Source: Symsagittifera roscoffensis
Taxonomy: Eukaryota > Xenacoelomorpha > Acoela > Convolutidae
Reading direction: 5' to 3'
Assembly (NCBI RefSeq): GCF_963678635.1
Contig: NC_087068.1
Span: forward strand, 2,916,001 to 2,980,000
DNA length: 64,000 bases
The notes beneath the pieces were generated by a model. It saw only the letters and a program-made list of their open reading frames with translations. It made no database searches and was not told the origin of the DNA. Within the stretch, counting starts at the first letter, position 1. Each line of letters begins with the position of its first letter. The translations under genes were made by a program, and so were the position numbers. This document shows positions 38,230 through 51,100 of this stretch, one piece after another.

Positions 38230-38650
38230 AAATTCACAAAAGAGTTTGAAAATAACCTTTATGAGGCCAAACTTCGCATCTTGTGAATCGTAAGCGGGTT
38301 CCGCAACAGGCCACAGTCAGATTTCTCGCGGAATCCGCAACATTGCTACTTTTCTTCGGTCTTCTTTCCTGTTTTGGATTCCACAAACAAACAGCGAAAA
38401 CACTGTACTGCTCAAAATCACTCAAAAAGTAGGCGAATCTGCGGAATCCGCAACAGTATTTGTGGAATCCGGAACAGGTTTCATATTCCACAAACAAATC
38501 ATAAAATGTAGGCATAGTAAAATTGAGCTGTAGCGGAATCCGCATTTGAATGCGGAATTCGCAACTTGTGAGCAAAATTCGCAAAATAAAAGCGGAATCT
38601 GCGAATTGTAATCGTAATCCGCATTTTGTTTGCGGATTCCAGTTATATAT
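38230..38650. repeat. GGAATCCGC minisatellite zone
   Basis: The half-palindromic word GCGGAATCCGCA and variants (GCGGAATTCGCAA, GTGGAATCCGGAAC, GCGGAATCTGCG) recur about every 20-45 bases. The same word in 20-22-base steps (GGAATCCACTTACA, GAATTCCACTTAC) sits inside every module of the neighbouring array, so this is probably its decayed left flank. Confidence 0.65.
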
Positions 38651-38811
38651 ATTGCAGCGGTTTTAATTACATTGTATTTTTACACATAGAGTAGCATTTA
38701 AATTAAATATTTTTGCTAGGCGTGAAGGCAGATAAAATAAAAGCTAGCCTGTAGCAATGTTTTTATTACAATTTTTTTTCACGGGCCCTCTCTCTCGTTA
38801 AACCGCTAAAA

Positions 38812-39006
38812 CATCTCATCGTTAATACTGATGATTTGAAATCTCCTCCAATAAACCTCTGAACCATCTCATCTCAAATGCTGATGATTTGAAATCTCCT
38901 CCAAATAATCTCTGAATCACCTCATCTCAAATAGTGACTATCTGAAATCTCATCCAAAAAATTTCTCAACCATCTTATCTCAAATAATGATGATAATTTC
39001 TGAACC
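38812..39006. repeat. Tandem repeat, about 53-bp unit, 3.5 copies
   Basis: Units begin CATCTCATCTCAAAT and contain GATGATTTGAAATCTCCTCC, ending AAATCTCTGAACC. Identity falls toward the right. Confidence 0.8.
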
Positions 39007-40055
39007 AAATGCTGAACCAATGATTCTTTCATTTGGCGATAGTGTTTTCAACAATTCCAAAAACTTCAAGAAATTCACTTGAGGAAATTTGGGTGATCAA
39101 TATTTCAGATTAACATCTACTGATTTAGTTAGGCAATCTTTTAAGTTTTATCCCAGGATTCCGCTGACAATGGTTGTTCCTTGCTTTTAAATTCCGCATA
39201 GCTAATGATAATAATTCAGCTCTAGCTTCTAATTGTTCATATGCAAGCTCAGTAATCAACAAAATTTAGCTGCACAATTACAAGTTGCTGAATCCGCTCA
39301 CAATTTTTTGGATTCTACTTAATTTTGCGAATTCTACTTACATTTTCGGAATCCACTTACAGTTGCGGAATCCAGAATAACTACTTATCTTCGCTCTTCG
39401 AGGAATCCGGACACAAAATTGTGCGCCTATTCAGTGAACGTTTTGGCCTCGTAACGCAGTCAAAACAATTCGAAAGTTTAAAAAAAACACCCCGAGCCTG
39501 CATTTTTTATCACTTTTTTCGACATTCGAAATCACAAAAGGCTTGTAAAAGGCAAAATGCTCAATACTTTAATGTTCAGTAAAATATTTACAAAAGGTTC
39601 AGACAAAAATTAATAGATGTAACGAAAAAAATTTATGAGTCTCAAATGAATGCTAACATTGAAGATTATTTCAAGCGTTAAGTGCTCCGTCTCTCATCTG
39701 CGAAGTGCTATCTGGACAAGATAGTTGGTCTCATTTTTAATGAAATTGACATATGAGATGAAAGAGTTTGCCGCTTGCGCTCTGCGTTAAAACAAAAGCT
39801 GACACAAACCGGCTTGCAGGAGAAGTGTTTTACAGTCAGCCCAGTTTCTTCCAATTAACTCTCGCCTGGCTTATTGGTCATTAAATATACCCAGTTACGT
39901 ACAAAAATTTCAGCTACTCGTTAAAAATATAGTACCGCACCAACTTGCAACACTGACACAAAGTAACCAACATCATCTCAAAAACGTTGGGGAAAGCTCG
40001 AAAGGTTACGTAAAGCTCGAAATTTAATATAAAACTTATCAAAACTGCTCGTATC

Positions 40056-43000
40056 AGGGCAAAACGCTGAATGTTCCGACTGCCATTCTCAAGGTTTAGG
40101 GAGCAGTATTAACACACAAAAACTAGATGCAAAAAAAATGTTATTTTTTTCTCTAAATTTTGAGATAATTTCTGGAAATTATCCCTTCACATGCCATGTT
40201 TTTCCGCTCAGAAAAGAACAGAATTTGCTCCCAGTAATACATAAGTTATGGCAAAAGAGTTTTTTTCAATCAATTTGGAACTGTTTCTAAGACGGGATTA
40301 AGTTTCCGCTTAATTGTGATTTCAACATTCCCGAAATTTTGAAGAAAATCACTCGGGAAATCTGAGTGATCGATTTTTAAGGTTGACATCCACTGACTTA
40401 GTTAAGCAATGTTATCAGTTTTATCCTAGGATTCCACTGACAAGGGTTATTCCGTGCTTTTAAATTCCGCATTGCTATTGATAAAAATTCAGCTCTAGCT
40501 TTTAATTGTTCATATGCAAGCTCATTAATAAATAAAATTGCGTCAGCCAATTACGAATTGCTGAATCCGCTCACATGTTTTACGGATTCTACTTGAAATT
40601 GGGAATTCCACTTACATTTTCGGAATCCAGAACAACTACTTATATACGCTCGTTGAGGAATTCGCAGCAATACAAAAATGCCGACAAATTTTGCTCTACA
40701 GGTATTTGTACTCGGAATCCACAAAAATTTTGAATGTGGAATCCGCTTACCTTTTAGAACATGTTCAAAGTTTTGTTTCTTGAATCCAGGAAAATAAAGA
40801 CACAAAATTGTGCGCCTATTCAGTGCACAGTTTGACCTCGAAATGCCGTCAAAGCATTTCGAAAGTTAAATAAAACAACCCGAGCATGCATATTTCATAT
40901 TTTTCTTCGACATTTGAATCCAAAAATAGCTTTTAAAGATCAAAATCCTGAAAACTTGAATGTTCAGTATAAACTTTACAAAAGTTTTAGACAAAAACTA
41001 TTAGATGTTATGAAAAATTTGAGAGGTTTTAAATTTACATGTTTTTTTAATTAATACTCTCCTTGAAGATTAATTCCAGCGTTAAGTGCTCTGTCTCTGA
41101 TCTGCTAAGTGTTATCTGGACAAAATAGTTAGTCTCATTTCAAATTACATTGACGTATGAGACGAAAGAGTTTGCCGCTTGCGCTCTGCGTTAATTAGAA
41201 ACGCTTACACAAACACACAAACCGGCTTGCCGAGGTAGGGTTTTTTAGTCATCCTTGTTTTTTCCAATTAACTCTTGCCTTGTTTGGTGCTCCTTAAATA
41301 TACCAGGTACATACAAAAATTCCAGCCAGCTACTCGTTAAAAATAAAGTATCGCACCAAATTGCAACATTGACAACCAAATCATCAACGCCATCTCAAAA
41401 ACGTTAGGGAACGCTTGCAAGGTTACGTAAAGCTCGAAATTTAATTCAATTTTTAACAAAAGTGCTTGTATCACGGCGAAGCGCTGAATGTTCCGACTGC
41501 CTTTCAAGGTTTAGGGAGCAGTATTAACAAAAAAACACTAGATGCAATAAAATAAAATGAATTTTTTTCTCTAAATTTTGAGATTATTTGTGAAAATTAT
41601 TCCATCACACGCCATGTTTTTCCGCTTAGAAAAGGACAGAATTTGCTCCCAGTAACATATAAGTTATGGTAAAAAAAGCTTTTTTCGTTCAATTTGGAAC
41701 TATTTTTAAAACTGGATTAAGTTTCAGCTTAATTCTGCTTTCAACAATTCCGAAATTTTGAAGACATTCACTTGGTAAATCTGGGCTATCGATATGTAAG
41801 GTTGTTATCCACTGATTTAGTTAAGCAATGTTTAAAGTTTTATCCCACGATTCCACTGAAAATGTTTATTCCTTGCTTTTAAATTCCGCATTGCTATAGA
41901 TAATAATTCAGCTCTAGTTTTTAATTGTTCATATGCAAGCTCAGTAATCAACAAAACTTAGTAACCCAATTACAAGTTGCTGAATCCGCTCACATTTTTT
42001 TGGATTCTACTTAAAATTGCTAAATCTACTTACATTTTTGGAATCCACTTACAGTTGCGGAATCAAGAACAACTACCTGTGTTTGCTCTTCGAGGAATCC
42101 GGACACAAAATTGTGCGCCTATTCAGTGAACGTTTTGGCCTCGTAACGCAGTCAAAACTAACGAAAGTTTAAAAAAAAAACACCCCGAGCCTGCATTTTT
42201 TATCACTTTCTTCGACATTCGAAATCAGAAAAGGCTTGTAAAGGGCAAAATGCTCAATACTTTAATGTTCAGTAAAACTTTTAAAAAAGGTTCACACAAA
42301 ACTAATAGCTGTAATGAAAAAATTTATGAGTCTCAAATGAATGCTAACATTGAAGATTATTTCAAGCGTTAAGTGATCCGTCTCTCATCTGCGAAGTGCT
42401 ATCTGGACAAGATAGTTGGTTTCACTTTAAATGAAATTGACATATGAGATGAAAGAGTTTGCCGCTTGCGCTCTGCGTTAAAACAAAAGCTGACACAAAT
42501 CGGCTTGCAGGAGAAGTGTTTTACAGTCAGCCCAGTTTCTTCCAATTAACTCTCGGCTGGCTTATTGGTCATTAAATATACCCAGTTATGTACAAAAATT
42601 TCAGCTACTCGTTAAAAATATAGTACCGCACCAACTTGCAACACTGACAACAAAGTAACCAACATCATCTCAAAAACGTTAGGGAAAGCTCGAAAGGTTA
42701 CGTAAAGCTCTAATTTTAATACAAAACTTAACAAAACTGCTCGTATCAGGGCGAAGCGCTGAATGTTCCGACTGCCTTTCTCAAGATTTAAGGAGCTGTA
42801 TTAACACAAAAGAACTAGATGCAAAAAAAATGTATTCTTTTTTCTCTAAATTTTGAGATAATCTCTGAAAATTATCCCTTCACATGCCATGTTTTTCCGC
42901 TTAGAAAAGAACAGAATTTGCTCCCAGTAATCCATAAGTTATGGCAAAAAAACTTTTTTCAATCAATTTGGAACTGTTTTTAAGACGAGATTAATTTTCC

Positions 43001-46000
43001 GCTTAATTGTGTTTTCAACATTCCTGAAATTTTGAAGAAAATCGCTCGGAAAATCTGAGTGATCGATATTTAAGGTTGACATCCACTGACTTCGTTAAGC
43101 AATGTTATAAGTTTTATCCTAGGATTCCACTGACAATGGTTATTCCGTGCTTTTAAATTCCGCATTGCTATTGATAAAAATCCCGCTCTAGCTTTGAATT
43201 GTTCATATGCAAGCTCATTAATAAACAAAATGGCGTCAGCCAATTGCATATTGCTGAATCCGCTCACATGTTTTACGGATTCTACTTGAAATTGCGAATT
43301 CCACTTACATTTTTGGAATCCAGAATAACTACCTATATACGCTCGTTGAGGAATTCGCAGCAATACAAAAGTGCCGACAAAGTTTCATCTCCAACATGTT
43401 CAAAGTTTTGTTTCTTGAATCCAGGAAAATAAAGACACAAAATTGTGCGCCTATTCAGTGCACAGTTTGACCTCGAAATGCCGTCAAAGCATTTCGAAAG
43501 TTAAATAAAACACCCCGAGCATGCATACTTCATCATTTTCTTCGACATTCGAATCCAAAAATAGCTTTTAAAGGTCAAAATGCTGAAAACTTGTATGTTC
43601 AGTATAAACTTTACAAAAGTTTCAGACAAAAACTATTAGATGTTATGAAAAAATTTACGAGGTTTAAAATTTACCTGTTTTTTTATTTAATACTCTCCTT
43701 GAAGATTAATTCGAGCGTTAAGTGCTCTGTCTCTCATCTCGACAACATAGTTGGTCTCATTTATAATGAAATTGACATATGAGATGAAAGAGTTTGCCGC
43801 TTGCGCTCTGCGTTAAAACAAAAGCTGACACAAACCGGCTTGCAGGAGAAGTGTTTTACAGTCAGCCCAGTTTCTTCCAATTAACTCGCGCCTGGCTTAT
43901 TGGTCATTGAATATACCCAGTTACGTACAAAAATTTCAGCTACTCGTTAAAAATATAGTACCGCACCAACTTGCAACACTGACAACAAAGTAAACAACAT
44001 CATCTCAAAAACGTTAGGGAAAGCTCGAAAGGTTACGTAAAGCTCGAAATTTAATACAAAACTTAACAAAACTGCTCGTATCAGGGCGAAGCGCTGAATG
44101 TTCCGACTGCCATTCTCAAGGTTTAGGGAGCAGTGTTAACACACAAAAACTAGATGCAAAAAAATGAATTTTTTTCTCTAAATTTTGAGATAATTTCTGA
44201 AAATTATCCCTTCACATGCCATGTTTTTCCGCTCAGAAAAGAACAGAATTTGTTCCCAGTGATATATAAGTTATGGCAAAAGCGTTTTTTTTTCAATCAA
44301 TTTGGAACTGTTTCTAAGACGGGATTAAGTTTCCGCTTAATTGTGATTTCAACATTCCCAAAAATTTGAAGAAAATCACTCGGGAAATCTGAGTGATCGA
44401 TTTTTAAGGTTGACATCCACTGACTTAGTTAAGCAATGTTATCAGTTTTATCCTAGGATTCCACTGACAAGGGTTATTCCGTGCTTTTAAATTCCGCATT
44501 GCTATTGATAAAAATTCAGCTCTAGCTTTTAATTGTTCATATGCAAGCTCATTAATAAATAAAATTGCGTCAGCCAATTACGAATTGCTGAATCCGCTCA
44601 CATGTTTTACGGATTCTACTTGAAATTGGGAATTCCACTTACATTTTCGGAATCCAGAACAACTACCTATATACGCTCGTTGAGGAATTCGCAGCAATAC
44701 AAAAGTGCCGACAAAGTTTGCTCTACAGGTATTTGTACTCGGAATCCACAAAAACTTTGTATATGGAATCCGCTTACCTTTTGGAACATGTTCAAAGTTT
44801 TGTTTCTTGAATCCAGGAAAATAAAGACACAAAATTGTGCGCCTATTCAGTGCACAGTTTGACCTCGAAATGCCGTCAAAGCATTTCGAAAGTTAAATAA
44901 AACAACCCGAGCATGCATATTTCATCTTTTTCTTCGACATTTGAATCCAAAAATAGCTTTTAAAGATCAAAATGCTGAAAACTTGAATGTTCAGTATAAA
45001 CTTTACAAAAATTTTAGACAAAAACTATTAGATGTTATGAAAAATTTGCGAGGTTTTAAATTTACATGTTTTTTTTAATTAATACTCTCCTTGAAGATTA
45101 ATTCCAGCGTTAAGTGCTCTGTCTCTGATCTGCTAAGTGTTATCTGGACAAAATAGTTCGTCTCATTTCAAATTACATTGACGTATGAGACGAAAGAATT
45201 TGCCGCTTGCGCTCTGCGTTAATTACAAAAGCTTACACAAACCGGCTTGCCGAAGTAGGGTTTTTTAGTCATCCCAGTTTTTTCCAATTAACTCTTGCCT
45301 TGTTTGGTGCTCCTTAAATATACCAGGTACATACAAAAATTCCAGCCAGCTACTCGTTAAAAATAAAGTACCGCACCAACTTGCAACATTGACAACCAAA
45401 TCATCAACGCCATCTCAAAAACGTTAGGGAACGCTTGCAAGGTTACGTAAAGCTCGAAATTTAATTCAATTTTTAATAAAATTGCTCGTATCACGGCGAA
45501 GCGCTGAATGTTCCGACTGCCTTTCAAGGTTTAGGGAGCAGTATTAACAAAAAAACACTAGATGCAATAAAATAAAATGAATTTTTTTTCTCTAAATTTT
45601 GAGATTATTTGTGAAAATTATTCCATCACACGCCATGTTTTTCCGCTTAGAAAAGTACAGAATTTGCTCCCAGTAACAAATAAGTTATGGCAAAAAAAGC
45701 TTTTTTCATTCAACTTGGAACTATTTTTAAGACTGGATGAGGGTTCAGCTAAATTCTGCTTTCAACAATTCCGAAATTTTGAAGACATTCACTTGGGAAA
45801 TCTGGGCGATCGATATGTAAGGTTGTTATCCACTGATTTAGTTAAGCAATGCTTAAAGTTTTATCCCACGATTCCACTGAAAATGTTTATTCCTTGCTTT
45901 TAAATTCCGCTTTGCTATAGATAATAATTCAGGTCTAGTTTTTAATTGTTCATATGCAAGCTCAGTAATCAACAAAACTTAGTAACCCAATTACAAGTTG

Positions 46001-48100
46001 CTGAATCCGCTCACATTTTTTTGGATTCTACTTAAAATTGCTAATTCTACTTACATTTTTGGAATCCACTTACAGTTGCAGAATCCAGAACAACTACCTG
46101 TGTTTGCTCTTCGAGGAATCCGGACACAAAATTGTGCGCCTATTCATTGAACGTTTTGGCCTCGTAACGCAGTCAAAACAATTCGAAAGTTTAAAAAAAA
46201 ACACCCCGAGCCTGCTTTTTTTTATCACTTTCTTCGACATTCGAAATCAGAAAAGGCTTGTACAGGGCAAAATGCTCAATACTTTAATGTTCAGTAAAAT
46301 TTTTACAAAAGGTTCAGACAAAAATTAATAAATGTAATGAAAAAATATATGAGTCTCAAATGAATGCTAACATTGAAGATTATTTCAAGCGTTAAGTGAT
46401 CCGTCTCTCATCTGCGAAGTGCTATCTGGACAAGATAGTTGGTTTCACTTTAAATGAAATTGACATATGAGATGAAATAGTTTTGCCGCTTGCGCTCTGC
46501 GTTAAAACAAAAGCTGACACAAATCGGCTTGCAGGAGAAGTGCTTTACAGTCAGCCCAGTTTCTTCCAATTAACTCTCGCCTGGCTTATTGGTCATTAAA
46601 TATGCCCAGTTATGTACAAAAATTTCAGCTACTCGTTAAAAATGTAGAACCGCACCAACTTGCAACACTGACAACAAAGTAACCAACATCATCTCAAAAA
46701 CGTTAGGGAAAGCTCGAACGGTTACGTAAAGCTCTAATTTTAATACAAAACTTAACAAAACTGCTCGTATCAGGGCGAAGCGCTGAATTTTCCGACTGCC
46801 TTTCTCAAGACTTAGGGAGCAGTATTAACACAAAAGAACTAGATGCAAAAAAAATGATTTTTTTTCTCTAAATTTTGAGATAATCTCTGAAAATTATCCC
46901 TTCACATGCCATGTTTTTCCGCTTAAAAAAGAACAGAATTTGCTCCCAGTAATACATAAGTTATGGCAAAAAAAATTTTTTTCAATCAATTAGGAACTGT
47001 TTCTAAGACGGGATTAAGTTTCCGCTTAATTGTGTTTTCAACATTCCTGAAATTTTGAAGAAAATCGCTCGGGAAATCTGAGTGATCGATATTTAAGGTT
47101 GACATCCACTGACTTTATTAAGCAATGTTATAAGTTTTATCCTAGGATTCCACTGACAATGGTTATTCCGTGCTTTTAAATTCCGCATTGCTATTGATAA
47201 AAATTCAGCTCTAGCTTTGAATTGTTCATATGCAAGCTCATTAATAAATAAAATGGCGTCAGCCAATTGCAAATTGCTGAATCCACTCACATGTTTTACG
47301 AATTCTACTTGAAATTGCGAGTTCCACTTACATTTTTGGAATCCAAAACAACTACCTATATACGCTCGTTGAGGAATTCGCAGCAATACAAAAGTGCCGA
47401 CAAAATTTCATGTCCAACATGTTCAAAGTTTTGTTTCTTGAATCCAGGAAAATAAAGACACAAAATTGTGCGCCTATTCAGTGCACAGTTTGACCTCGAA
47501 ATGCCGTCAAAGCATTTCGAAAGTTAAATAAAACACCCCGAGCATGCATACTTCATCATTTTATTCGACATTCGAATCCAAAAATAGCTTTTAAAGGTCA
47601 AAATGCTGAAAATTTGTATGTTCAGTATAAACTCTACAAAAGTTTCAGACAAAAACTATTAGATGTTATGAAAAAATTTACGAGGTTTAACATTTACCTG
47701 TTTTTTTATTTAATACTCTTCTTGAAGATTAATTCGAGCGTTAAGTGCTCTGTCTCTCATCTGCTTAGTGTTATCTGGACAAGATAGTTCGTCTCATTTC
47801 AAATTACATTGACATATGAGATGAAAGAGTTTGCCGCTTGCGCTCTGCGTTAATTACAAAAGCTTACACAAACCGGCTTGCCGAAGAAGGGTTTTTTAGT
47901 CATCCCAATTTTTTCCAATTAACTCTTGCCTTGTTTGGTGCTCCTTAAATATACCCGTCAAAACATGAAAGAGTTTGCCGCTTGCGCTCTGCGTTAATTA
48001 CAAAAGCTTACACAAACCGGCTTGCCGAAGAAGGGTTTTTTAGTCATCCCAATTTTTTCCAATTAACTCTTGCCTTGTTTGGTGCTCCTTAAATATACCC
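40056..48100 (-). repeat. Higher-order repeat: three modules, period about 4.02 kb, two copies
   Basis: Modules 1, 2 and 3 match modules 4, 5 and 6 better than each other: 40073 to 44100 is 4027 bases, 41490 to 45510 is 4020, 42765 to 46789 is 4024. Diagnostic variants agree: GCCATTCTCAAGG in 1 and 4, TATCACGGCGAAGC with AACAAAAAAACACTAG in 2 and 5, CCTTTCTCAAGA with CACAAAAGAACTAG in 3 and 6. Modules 7-10 are individually more diverged. Confidence 0.85.
47821..48100. repeat. 144-bp direct duplication within module 6
   Basis: ATGAAAGAGTTTGCCGCTTG and about 130 following bases are repeated at an offset of 144 (47821 and 47965). This explains the long 1494-base spacing there. It is nearly perfect and hence recent. 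Confidence 0.9.
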
Positions 48101-51100
48101 AGGTACATACAAATTTTCAACCAGCTACTCGTTGAAAATATAGTACCGCACCAACTCGCAACATTGACAACCAAATCACCAACGCCATCTCAAAAGCGTT
48201 AGGGAACGCTTGCACGGTTACGTAAAGCTCGAAATTCAATTCAATCTTCAACAAAACTGCTTGTATCAGGGCGAAGCGCTGAATATTTTGACTGCCTTCC
48301 AAGGTTTAGGGCAGTAATAACACAAAAAAACTAGATGCAATAAAACGTAACTGAATTTTTTTTCTCTGAATTTAGAGATTATTTGTGAAAATCATCCTAT
48401 CACACGCCTTATTTTTCCGCTTAGAAAATAACAAATTTTGCTTCTAGTAACAGATAAGTTATGGCAAAAAGCTTTCTTCAACCAATTCGGAACTATTTCT
48501 AAGACGGGATTAAGTTTCCACTTAATTGTGTTTCCAAGAATTCCAAAAACTTGAAGAAATTCACTTGAGGAAATCTCGGTGATCGATATTTAAGGTTGAT
48601 ATCCACTGATTTAATAAGCAATGTTTAAAGTTTTATCCCAGGATTCTACTGAAAATGGATATTCCTTGCTTTTAAATTCCGCATTGCTTTAGATAATAAT
48701 TCAGCTCTAGTTTTTAATTGTTCATATGCAAGCTCAGTAATCAACAAAATTTAGCTGCACAATTACAAATTGCTGAACCCGCTCACAATTTTTTGGATTC
48801 TACTTATAATTGCGAACTCCACTTACCTTTTTTGGGAGTCAAATTACATTTGCGAAATCCAGAACAACTACCAGTATTCGCTCGATGCGGAATTCGCGGC
48901 AATACAAACGTACAGGCAAAATTGTCTTAAAGGTATTTGTACGCGGAATCCACGAAAATTTTGTAAGTGGAGTTCACTGACCGTTTGCAATATGTTCTAA
49001 GAATTGTCTCTGGAATCCAGGAACATACAGACACAAAATTGAGCGCCCATTCAGTGCACAGTTGGGCCTCGTAATGCCGTCAAAACCTTTCAAAAATTAA
49101 AAAAAAAAAACACCCCGAGCATGCATATTTCACATTTTCTTCGACATTCGAACCCAAAAACAGCTCTTAAAGGTCAAAATGCTAAATACTTCAATGTTCA
49201 GAAAAAAACATTTTAAAAGTTTGAGACAATAACTAATAGATGTTATGAAAAAGTTTGCGAGTTTTAGATTTTAAATGCTCTTTTAATAAATATTATCCTT
49301 GAGGGTTAATTCAAGCGTTAAGTGCTCTATTTCTCATCTGCTAAGTGTTGTCTGAATAAGATAGTTTGTCTCCTTTCAAATTAAATTGACATATGAGATG
49401 AAAGATTTGACGCTTGCACTCTGCGTTTATTTCCAAAGCTTACACAAACCGGCTCGCAGGAGAAGTGTTTTCTAGTCAGCCGAGTTTTTTTCCAATTAAT
49501 TCTTGCATTTTTGGAGCTCATTAAATATACCCAGATACATACCACAAAAATTTCAGCTACTCGTCAAAAGTATAGTACCGCACCAACTTGAAACAATAAC
49601 AACAAAGTAACCAACGTCATCTCAAAAACGTTAGGGAAAGATCGCAAGGTTACGTAAAGCTCAAAACTTAATTCAAGACTTAACAAAACTGCTCGTATCA
49701 GGGCGAATTGCTGAATGTTCCGACTGCCTTTCAAGAATTAGGGAGCAGTATTAACACAAAAAAAGACTAGATGCAATAAAACCTAAATGAAACTTTTTTT
49801 TCTGAATTTTGAGATGCTTTGTCAAAATCATCTCATCACACTCTATGTTTTTTCGCTTATAAAATAACAAACTTTGCTTCTTGTAACAAATAAGTTATGG
49901 CAAAAAAGCTTTCTTCAACCAATTTGGAACTATTTCTAAGACGGGAATAAGTTTCCCTTTAATTGTGTTTTTAAGAATTCCGAAAACTTGAAAAAAATCA
50001 CTTGAGGAAATCTGGGTGATCGATATTTAAGGTCGACATCCACTGATTTGGTTAAGCAATGTTATATTGTTTATCCTAGAATTCCACTGACAATGGTTAT
50101 TCCTTGCTTTCAAATTCAGCTTTGCTGTAAATTTCAATTCAGCTTTAGCTTCTAATTGTTCATATGCAGCTCAGTAATGAACAAGATTGCGTAACCCAAT
50201 TTCAATTTGCTGAACCCGCTCACATTTTTACGGATTCTACTTAAAATTGCGAATTCCACTTACTTTTTTTGGGAGTCCACTAACAATTGCGGAATCCAGA
50301 ACAACTACCAGTATTCGCTCGTTGCGGAATCGGCAGCAAAACCAACGTGCCAACAAAACTGTTTTACAGATTTTTGTACGCGTAATCCACGAACATTTTG
50401 TAAGTGGAGTCCAATGACCGTTTGGAATATGATCAAAAAACTGTCTCTGGAATCCAGGAACATACAGACACAAACTGTGCGCCTATCCATTGCACAGTTG
50501 GGCCTAGTAATGTCGTCAAAACATTTCGAAAATTAAAAAAAAAACACCCCGAGCATGAATATTTCACATTTTCTTTGACATTCAAATCCAGAAATAACTC
50601 CTAAAGGTCAAATTGCTGAATATTTTAATGTTCAGTAAAAATAATTCAAAAGTTTCAGACAAAAAGCTAATAGATGCTATGAAAAAATTTACGAGGTTTA
50701 AAATTTACATGTGTTTTTTAATTAATGCTCTCCTAGAAGGTTAATTCAAGCGTTAAGTGCTCTATCTCTCATCTGCTAAGTGTTACCTGGGCTAGATAGT
50801 TCGTCTCATTTCAAATTGAATTGACATATGTGATGAAAGAGTTTGCCGCTTGCGCTCTGCGTTAATTTCAAAAAGCCGGCTTGCAGGAGAAGTGTTTATT
50901 AATCAGCCGAGTTTTCCAACTAACTCTTGCATTGTTTGGTGCTCATTAAATATACCCAGGTACATACAAAAATTTCAGCTGCCGGTAAAAATATACTACC
51001 GCACCAACCTGCAACAATGACAACCAAATAACAAAGGTTTTCTCAAAAACGTTAGGGAAAGCTCGCAAGGTTACGTAAAGCTCGAAATTTAATTCAAAAC

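Noticed and set aside
38230-39006. CRISPR-like array
   Set aside because: Short repeats with irregular spacing, no constant spacer length, and an evidently eukaryotic genome. They are minisatellites.
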